From NCBI GenBank assembly GCA_003819975.1, contig RPPU01000104.1, positions 1 through 10,381 on the forward strand: a stretch of DNA of 10,381 nucleotides, in the 5' to 3' direction. A program made the position numbers and the translations under genes. How positions within the stretch are numbered: position 1 is the stretch's first letter; each line of letters begins with the position of its first letter. The notes under the pieces were generated by a model that had not been told where the DNA came from, searched no databases, and saw only the letters and a list, made by a program, of their open reading frames with translations. This document shows, piece after piece, positions 5,766-10,381 of the stretch. The DNA is from Desulfobacteraceae bacterium. GTDB taxonomy: Bacteria; Desulfobacterota; DSM-4660; Desulfatiglandales; HGW-15.

Positions 5766-5794
5766 GATATAGACTTATGATATAATTTTGTAAA
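5766..5794 (-). promoter_or_regulatory. promoter of the ATPase/TOPRIM operon
   Basis: On the minus strand TTTACA (5794-5789, five of six -35 matches) is followed after 17 nt by TATATC (5771-5766, four of six -10 matches), giving a start near 5759 and a short AT-rich leader. The surrounding sequence is so AT-rich that alternatives exist. Confidence 0.4.
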
Positions 5795-5883
5795 TTGAAT
5801 CTTATTAACATAAATTAATTGAAAATAAGTCAATGGTCAAGCATGAAAGATTACATCTAGGCATTATTTCATTTGCAGTCTCT

Positions 5884-5912
5884 TTGGATTGTGCTAATTT
5901 TTAGGATATAAC
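5884..5912 (+). promoter_or_regulatory. promoter candidate for the aminotransferase gene
   Basis: TTGGAT (5884-5889) and TATAAC (5907-5912) are 17 nt apart; the -10 box matches five of six positions and the -35 box three. The start would be near 5919. This places it divergently from the ATPase operon promoter. Confidence 0.4.
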
Positions 5913-5939
5913 ACCTTGAAAAAAAAGAAAATTTTTAAT

Positions 5940-5948
5940 TTTTATCAA
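5940..5948 (+). repeat. right copy of the 9-bp direct repeat flanking the ATPase/TOPRIM module
   Basis: TTTTATCAA, identical to 3599-3607. The two copies bracket both genes and the operon promoter. A target-site duplication is possible, but no transposase, integrase or long terminal repeat is present. Confidence 0.35.
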
Positions 5949-5970
5949 AATTATTATGAGAGAATTCAAA

Positions 5971-7137
5971 ATGGATAATATCAGCGAACGCGCCCAAAAC
6001 ATTCCGCCTTTTATCGTCATGGATGTTCTGGAAAAGGCCCATGATCTGGAGTTGCAGGGGCATCGGGTCATTCATCTGGAGGTCGGCGAGCCGGATTTCA
6101 ATACGCCGGATTGTATCTGCCGGGCCGCCATGGCCGCGATCCAACAAGGGCATACGCATTACACCCACTCTTTAGGCATTCTGGAACTGCGCCAGGCGAT
6201 TTGCGACCGTTATTTAGAGAAGTACCGGGTTCAAGTAAGCCCGGATCAGGTGGTGATTACTTCGGGCACGTCCCCGGCGCTCTTTATGCTTTTTTCGGTG
6301 CTGCTGAATGCGGGTGATGAAATTATTATCTCCGATCCCCATTATGCCTGTTACCCTAATTTTGCCCGATTTATAGGCGCCGAGCCCGCGCTGGTGCCGG
6401 TGAGCGAAGCGGATGGGTTTCAATTCAAACCGGCGGACATCAAAGCAAGGATCAACGCGCGAACCAAGGCGATCCTGATTAATTCGCCGGCCAACCCGAC
6501 GGGTAATCTGCTTGCTCCGGAGCGTATGCGGGAAATTGCGGCCTTAGGCGTGCCGGTGATTTCGGATGAGATTTATCACAGCCTGGTTTACGGCGTTCAG
6601 GAATATTCCATTTTGGAATTCACGGACCGCGCGTTTGTTTTAAACGGGTTTTCCAAAGCTTATGCCATGACGGGTTGGCGTTTGGGCTATATTATCGCTC
6701 CCCGAGCTTACATCCGCCCTTTGCAAAAGATCCAGCAGAACTTTTTCATCTCGGCCAACAGTATCAGCCAAATGGCCGGTTTGGCCGCCCTGAAATCGGC
6801 TCAAGCCGATGTGGAGCGCATGCGTGCGATTTACGACGAGCGCCGCAAGTTCATGATTCAGGGGCTGCGGAAATTGGGTTTCGGCATCACGGTGGAGCCG
6901 TCCGGCGCTTTTTATGTGCTGGCCAATGCGCGCCATATTTCCCAAAACTCTTATGAGTTGGCTTTTGACATTTTAAACCAAGCGCATGTCGGCGTCACCC
7001 CGGGCATTGATTTCGGAAAAAACGCCGAGGGTTATTTACGCTTTTCCTATGCCAATTCGTTGGAGAATATCCGGGAAGGGCTGGAACGCATCGGTACGTT
7101 CTTGGCGGCTTTGCGTCTTGGCGCGAGAAATAAATAG
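5971..7137 (+). CDS. class I/II PLP-dependent aminotransferase (aspartate aminotransferase-like)
   Basis: A 388-residue fold-type I aminotransferase that moves an amino group between an amino acid and a 2-oxo acid in the cytoplasm. Visible from M at 5971: SERAQNIPPFIVMDVLEKA (N-terminal arm and first helix), HLEVGEPDF (35-43), THYTHSLGILELRQAI (62-77), SPANPTG with the substrate/PLP-side Asn (173-178), VISDEIYH with the PLP-pyridine Asp199 and Tyr202, the Schiff-base lysine Lys229 in NGFSKAYAMTGWRLGY, and the carboxylate-binding Arg357 in LRFSYA. Length is normal. The amino acid used cannot be told from sequence alone; aspartate-, alanine- and aromatic-type enzymes share this subgroup. Start 5971 is preferred over ATG 5956 because GAGAG lies 8 nt upstream and the protein then starts as relatives do; nothing like a binding site precedes 5956. 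It reads away from the divergent ATPase operon. Confidence 0.9.
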   Translation: MDNISERAQNIPPFIVMDVLEKAHDLELQGHRVIHLEVGEPDFNTPDCICRAAMAAIQQGHTHYTHSLGILELRQAICDRYLEKYRVQVSPDQVVITSGTSPALFMLFSVLLNAGDEIIISDPHYACYPNFARFIGAEPALVPVSEADGFQFKPADIKARINARTKAILINSPANPTGNLLAPERMREIAALGVPVISDEIYHSLVYGVQEYSILEFTDRAFVLNGFSKAYAMTGWRLGYIIAPRAYIRPLQKIQQNFFISANSISQMAGLAALKSAQADVERMRAIYDERRKFMIQGLRKLGFGITVEPSGAFYVLANARHISQNSYELAFDILNQAHVGVTPGIDFGKNAEGYLRFSYANSLENIREGLERIGTFLAALRLGARNK

Positions 7138-7169
7138 CTCTGAATTTTGAGCGCGCATGAAGAATACTC

Positions 7170-7228
7170 GCGCCAAGGACGTAATTTTAAAAGACTTAAA
7201 ATTACTCCAGAGCCGCTAAGGCGCCAAG
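7170..7228. repeat. apparent dispersed intergenic repeat with a 25-bp palindrome
   Basis: GTAATTTTAA (7181-7190) and TTAAAATTAC (7196-7205) form a perfect 10-bp stem with a 5-nt loop. The direct repeat GCGCCAAG flanks it at 7170-7177 and 7221-7228. GAGCCGCTAAGGCGCCAAGA-type wording recalls short repeats seen between genes in many uncultured bacteria (from memory, not searched). It may also serve as a terminator for the aminotransferase gene, though without a T-run. Confidence 0.6.
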
Positions 7229-7248
7229 ATTACAAATAAAGGGATCTT

Positions 7249-7854
7249 ATGGACATCGAATTTCTCGTAAGTGCTTATCAAGCCCAGCAATACCCGCCCG
7301 GCGACAAACCCGAAATCGCTTTTGCCGGCCGGTCCAATGTGGGCAAGTCGTCGTTGCTCAACGCCCTGGTCAACCGCCGCAGCCTGGCCCGCACCAGCGC
7401 CAAGCCGGGCCGGACCCAGGCTTTGAATTTCTTTTGCTTGAATCAAAATCTGTATCTGGTCGATTTGCCCGGTTACGGCTATGCCAAAGTTCCGATGGAA
7501 GTTAAAAAATCCTGGGGCAAGATGGTGGGGCATTATCTGAAAGTACGCTCCAATTTAAAGGCGGTGGTGTTGATTTTCGATATCCGCCGGGACCCGGGCG
7601 AAGAAGATTGGGATCTGATTCATTGGTTCAATCAATACCGTATCCCCGTGATTACGGCCCTGACCAAGGCCGACAAACTTTCGCATCAGCAGGCGCTGCT
7701 GCGGCGTAAGGCTCTTGACGTTCAAATTAAGAAAATCTTCGCTATCGAATCCACGCTCTGTTCGGCCAAATCCAAAGAAGGCTTGCAGGAGCTTTGGGCG
7801 AAGATCAGGAAAGAGACAGAGGGCCCAGCCAATAATCGGTTGGAAGTGAGATAG
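7249..7854 (+). CDS. engB: ribosome biogenesis GTP-binding protein EngB/YsxC/YihA
   Basis: A 201-residue TRAFAC-class GTPase needed for 50S subunit assembly. All G motifs are visible: G1 GRSNVGKS (27-34), the G2/switch I region KPGRTQALNFF (52-62) typical of this family, G3 DLPGYG (72-77) followed by YAKVP, G4 TKAD (139-142) and G5 SAK (172-174). Length and motif spacing are normal for EngB, and the DLPGYGYAKVP signature separates it from Era and Der. The start is supported by AAGGGA (7239-7244), with a slightly short 4-nt gap. The C-terminal dozen residues are charged and probably disordered. It follows the aminotransferase gene by 111 nt with a palindromic repeat between, so co-transcription is uncertain, and it converges on the response regulator gene. 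Confidence 0.95.
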   Translation: MDIEFLVSAYQAQQYPPGDKPEIAFAGRSNVGKSSLLNALVNRRSLARTSAKPGRTQALNFFCLNQNLYLVDLPGYGYAKVPMEVKKSWGKMVGHYLKVRSNLKAVVLIFDIRRDPGEEDWDLIHWFNQYRIPVITALTKADKLSHQQALLRRKALDVQIKKIFAIESTLCSAKSKEGLQELWAKIRKETEGPANNRLEVR

Positions 7855-7868
7855 ACATTATTTTACTT

Positions 7869-7910
7869 TTTCCATCAAATGGAAAGCCCTTTTTTGGATT
7901 TCCCATTTGA
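7869..7910 (+). terminator. terminator region after engB with two alternative hairpins
   Basis: TTTCCAT (7869-7875) pairs with ATGGAAA (7879-7885) around CAA, followed after GCCC by six T (7890-7895). TCAAATGG (7875-7882) can instead pair with CCATTTGA (7903-7910), extended by AAA/TTT across a one-base bulge. The two folds share bases and exclude each other. The first with its T-run is the likelier terminator for engB; the region also lies at the 3' side of the converging regulator gene. Confidence 0.5.
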
Positions 7911-7988
7911 AAGGAGAACAGAGAGGATTTTGCGGTCCGGCCTTATGAAAAAGGGGGCGCCATTCCGTTTGGTCTGTCGTATTTAGCA

Positions 7989-9341
7989 TTACAAGCCGTA
8001 CGACTTTAATTTTTTGTGTAAATTGCTTCTTTCAACTCCAATCGCTTCGGCGGTCTGGGAAATATTGCCGTTGAATTCCCTCAGTTTGTGGGCGATATAG
8101 GTTTTCTCAAAGTTCATTTTAGCTTCTTTATAGGTCTCGGCCCTTAAATAAGCGGCGAGTTCTTCGGGAACCTTGGCTTCCATGTTGTAAGGCGGCGGAA
8201 TGTCCTTGGCCTGGATGCCCTGGTCCGGGGCCATAATGACAAGCCGTTCAACCAGGTTGCGCAGTTCGCGCACATTGCCGGGCCAATGATATTTTTTTAG
8301 AAGTTCCAGGGCGTCGGCGGAAAAGCTCTTGACTTTCAAAGCCGTGTCCAGGGTCAGCTCATGCAGGAATTCCCGGACCAAGACAGGCAGGTCGTCGAGT
8401 CTTTCGCGCAAAGGCGGAACGCGCATGGGAATGACGTTCAAACGGAAGTAGAGGTCGTCGCGGAACGACCCTTTCTCGATCTCTTTTTCAAGATCCTTGT
8501 TGGTGGCGGCGATCACGCGCACATCCACATGGATGGTCCGGGAACCGCCGACGCGTTCGAATTTTTGCTCCTGTAAAATCCGCAGGGTTTTGGACTGGGC
8601 TTTGAGGCTCATATCGCCGATTTCATCCAGGAACAGAGTGCCTTCATGAGCCAGGTCGAACTTTCCTTTTTTCATGGTGGCGGCGCCGGTGAAAGCGCCT
8701 TTTTCATGGCCGAAGAGTTCGCTCTCGATCAGCTCTTCGGGGATGGCGGCGCAGTTGACTTCGACCATGGGTTTGTGACTGCGTTTGCTGATGCGGTGGA
8801 TCATATTGGCGACCAGCTCTTTGCCCGTGCCGTTTTCACCCGAGATCAGAACCCAGGCATTGGTCGGAGCCACGATTTCGATCTGCTTTTTAAGCATGCG
8901 GATGGAAGCGCTGTCGCCGCTGATGCCGGTCTTGACGCGTTCCCTTTCCTTGAGCAGGGTGACTTCTTCTTCCAGCCGGTAATAATTGAGGGCGTTGTTG
9001 ATGGCCAGCAGCAGTTTTTGGTAATCCAGGGGCTTTTCGATAAAATCGTGGGCGCCCAGTTTGGTCGCCTTGACGGCGGTGTCGATGCTGGCATGGCCCG
9101 ACATCATCACGACCTGTTGTTGCGGATGGGCTTCTTTGATTTTACCGAGGGTCTGCATGCCGTCGATGCCGGGCATCCAAATATCAAGCAGCACCAAATC
9201 GGGCAGGGAGGTCTCGATCAGCTCCAAAGCAGCCGTGCCGCTGTCGGCTTTGAGAACGTCAAAGCCTTCATCGGTCAAGATGCCTTCCAGCGCTTGGAGT
9301 ATGCTTTCTTCATCGTCCACAATGAGTACGGTTCTGGCCAT
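7989..9341 (-). CDS. NtrC-family sigma-54-dependent response regulator
   Basis: A 450-residue three-domain activator. Receiver (about 1-120): acidic pair Asp9-Asp10, phosphoacceptor Asp53 in LLDIWMPG, Ser81 and Lys103 of the switch. AAA+ domain (about 140-370): Walker A GENGTGKE (168-175), the sigma-54-contacting loop GAFTGA (215-220), Walker B TLFLDEIGD (235-243), and the arginine-finger region RDDLYFRL (294-301). C-terminal Fis-type helix-turn-helix: ISQTAEAIGVERSNLHKKL. All key residues are intact, so it should be a working phosphorylation-dependent activator of RNA polymerase with sigma-54. Overall it resembles NtrX-like members, but the target genes cannot be told. Start 9341 (MARTVLIVDDEE) has AAAGG 9 nt upstream; ATG 9350 directly touches that site and is unlikely. 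It begins 18 nt after the lpxB stop, suggesting one transcript. No sensor kinase is adjacent within the window. Confidence 0.93.
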   Translation of the reverse strand: MARTVLIVDDEESILQALEGILTDEGFDVLKADSGTAALELIETSLPDLVLLDIWMPGIDGMQTLGKIKEAHPQQQVVMMSGHASIDTAVKATKLGAHDFIEKPLDYQKLLLAINNALNYYRLEEEVTLLKERERVKTGISGDSASIRMLKKQIEIVAPTNAWVLISGENGTGKELVANMIHRISKRSHKPMVEVNCAAIPEELIESELFGHEKGAFTGAATMKKGKFDLAHEGTLFLDEIGDMSLKAQSKTLRILQEQKFERVGGSRTIHVDVRVIAATNKDLEKEIEKGSFRDDLYFRLNVIPMRVPPLRERLDDLPVLVREFLHELTLDTALKVKSFSADALELLKKYHWPGNVRELRNLVERLVIMAPDQGIQAKDIPPPYNMEAKVPEELAAYLRAETYKEAKMNFEKTYIAHKLREFNGNISQTAEAIGVERSNLHKKLKSYGL

Positions 9342-9359
9342 CCCATGCATCCTTTATAT

Positions 9360-10381
9360 TTACTTCAGGTCCAGCATCTCCAGGACCATGCGCGCGGTTT
9401 TTTGCGAACAGCCCGGTTCGCCGTATTTTTTACGGATCTCTTTTAATTTTCTGGTCATAGTCTCTTTGTAAGCCGGGTCCTTTAGAATCATCCGGGCTTC
9501 CCCGGCCAATCTTTCCGGGGTGGCATCTTTTTGAATCAATTCCGGTACGATTTTTTCCCGAGCCACCAGGTTTGTCAAGCTTATAAAAGGGACCCGCACC
9601 ACTATTTGAGCTGCCAGGAAGGAGATCCGCGACATACGGTACAGAACGACCATGGGAACCTCCATCAACGCTGTCTCCAGCGTGGCGGTACCGGAGGTTA
9701 CAAAAGCCAAGTCGGCAACGGCTAAAGCCCGGTTGGTATCGGCGGAGATGATTTTTATAGATAGGCCCGCATCCCGGAGCAAGGTCTGGAGCCAGGCCCG
9801 GTCGATGGTCGGCGCCAAAGCCAGGACCCATTGCAAGGATGGAAAATCGTTTTTTAAAAGGCGACCGGCTTGCAGCATGATCGGCAAAAGATTGCTCACT
9901 TCGGCATAACGACTGCCCGGCAAGAGGGCGATGACCGGTTGCGCCGGATCCAGATCCAGTTCTTGGCGTAATTCGATCGGGTTTTGTTCAGGTCGCGGTT
10001 GGTCCAAAAGAGGATGCCCCACAAATTGGGCTTGCAGGCCTTTTTCACGAAAAAAATCCTCTTCAAAAGGGAGGATCACGGCCAGGCGTTCAACATAGGC
10101 GGCCAGTTTTTTGACCCGGCCTTGGCGCCAGGCCCAAACCTGGGGGGTGATGTAATACAACACTTGAATCCCGTATTTTTTCGCCAACCGGGCGATTTGC
10201 AGATTGAAGCCGGGATAATCGACAAGAATCAGCAAATCGGGCCGGGTATTTTTTAAAACGGATTTAAGCTTGAAATAGGCCCCGGCAATAGCGGGGAGTT
10301 TTTTGAAAATTTCGGTCAAGCCGACCACGGCCATTTTATCGGACGAGGCCAGAATTTCCACGCCCGCTTCCGCCATATGCC
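9360..10381 (-). CDS. lpxB: lipid-A-disaccharide synthase LpxB (5' end outside window)
   Basis: The frame continues past the window edge; about 340 of the usual ~380 residues are present. LpxB is a membrane-associated GT-B glycosyltransferase (GT19) that joins UDP-2,3-diacylglucosamine and lipid X to form the lipid A disaccharide. Visible, counted from the first Met at 10376: MAEAGVEIL (the end of the conserved GGxxM..AG region), MAVVGLTEIFKKLP (15-28), VDYPGFNLQIA (52-62), YYITPQVWAWRQGRV (74-88), FVGHPLLD (118-125), LLPGSRYAEV (151-160), and the nucleotide-sugar site VTSGTATLETALMEVPMVV-like stretch (226-244), then LTNLVARE (267-274). The missing N-terminus would carry the AGExSGD motif. 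It identifies the host as making lipid A, hence a Gram-negative. The response regulator gene follows closely. Confidence 0.95.
   Translation of the reverse strand, partial: HMAEAGVEILASSDKMAVVGLTEIFKKLPAIAGAYFKLKSVLKNTRPDLLILVDYPGFNLQIARLAKKYGIQVLYYITPQVWAWRQGRVKKLAAYVERLAVILPFEEDFFREKGLQAQFVGHPLLDQPRPEQNPIELRQELDLDPAQPVIALLPGSRYAEVSNLLPIMLQAGRLLKNDFPSLQWVLALAPTIDRAWLQTLLRDAGLSIKIISADTNRALAVADLAFVTSGTATLETALMEVPMVVLYRMSRISFLAAQIVVRVPFISLTNLVAREKIVPELIQKDATPERLAGEARMILKDPAYKETMTRKLKEIRKKYGEPGCSQKTARMVLEMLDLK

Noticed and set aside
7930..7986. Possible tiny peptide (TTG 7930 or ATG 7945, ending TAG 7986) after AAGGAG at 7911
   Set aside because: At most 18 codons, poor spacing from the SD-like sequence, and no recognisable peptide; the space is better explained as a convergent 3' region.
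8646..9446. Long plus-strand frame of 266 codons opposite the response regulator gene
   Set aside because: It lies entirely antisense to a gene with every NtrC motif intact, and its protein is the low-complexity Asp/Gly/Phe-rich type produced by reading the complement of a biased coding sequence.

Overview
The window looks like a chromosomal segment of a diderm (Gram-negative) bacterium: it carries the end of lpxB (lipid A synthesis), an NtrC-type sigma-54 response regulator, rlmN, engB and a class I aminotransferase. GC content is mixed, moderate in the housekeeping genes and visibly lower between 3.6 and 5.95 kb. A DUF3135-like protein, a DUF4136-type lipoprotein end and short intergenic repeats would fit a deltaproteobacterial-type or related uncultured lineage. 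That placement is inference; no rRNA gene or other decisive marker is present.

Layout. 1-352: 3' end of a DUF4136-like gene (+). 353-723: gene-free AT-rich stretch with a possible terminator and a long imperfect inverted repeat abutting a sigma-70-like promoter. 724-1068: small DUF3135-like gene (+). 1182-1373 (-): a 63-residue free-standing protein resembling the signalling tip of methyl-accepting chemotaxis proteins (MCPs). 1374-1770: gene-free, with two hairpins sharing one stem sequence and a promoter. 1771-2451: divergent thymidylate synthase-family gene (+). 2452-2533: short tandem repeat, hairpin and a palindrome touching the rlmN start codon. 2534-3571: rlmN (+).

3604-5716 (-) is the most notable part: a two-gene operon of an ABC/SMC-like AAA ATPase followed by a small TOPRIM-like (DUF4276-like) protein, overlapping by 8 nt. 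It is AT-rich, has its own AT-rich promoter and sits between housekeeping genes. This architecture resembles ATPase-plus-TOPRIM anti-phage systems such as PARIS and AbiL-type modules, so it is a good candidate for a little-described defence system. A 9-bp direct repeat lies at both edges of the module but may be chance.

5971-7137: PLP aminotransferase (+). 7138-7248: an apparent dispersed repeat with a 25-bp perfect palindrome. 7249-7854: engB (+). 7869-7910: two mutually exclusive hairpins between convergent genes. 7989-9341 (-): sigma-54 response regulator, only 18 nt after the end of lpxB (9360-10381, -, truncated by the window edge), so the two probably share a transcript. No histidine kinase is visible beside the regulator.
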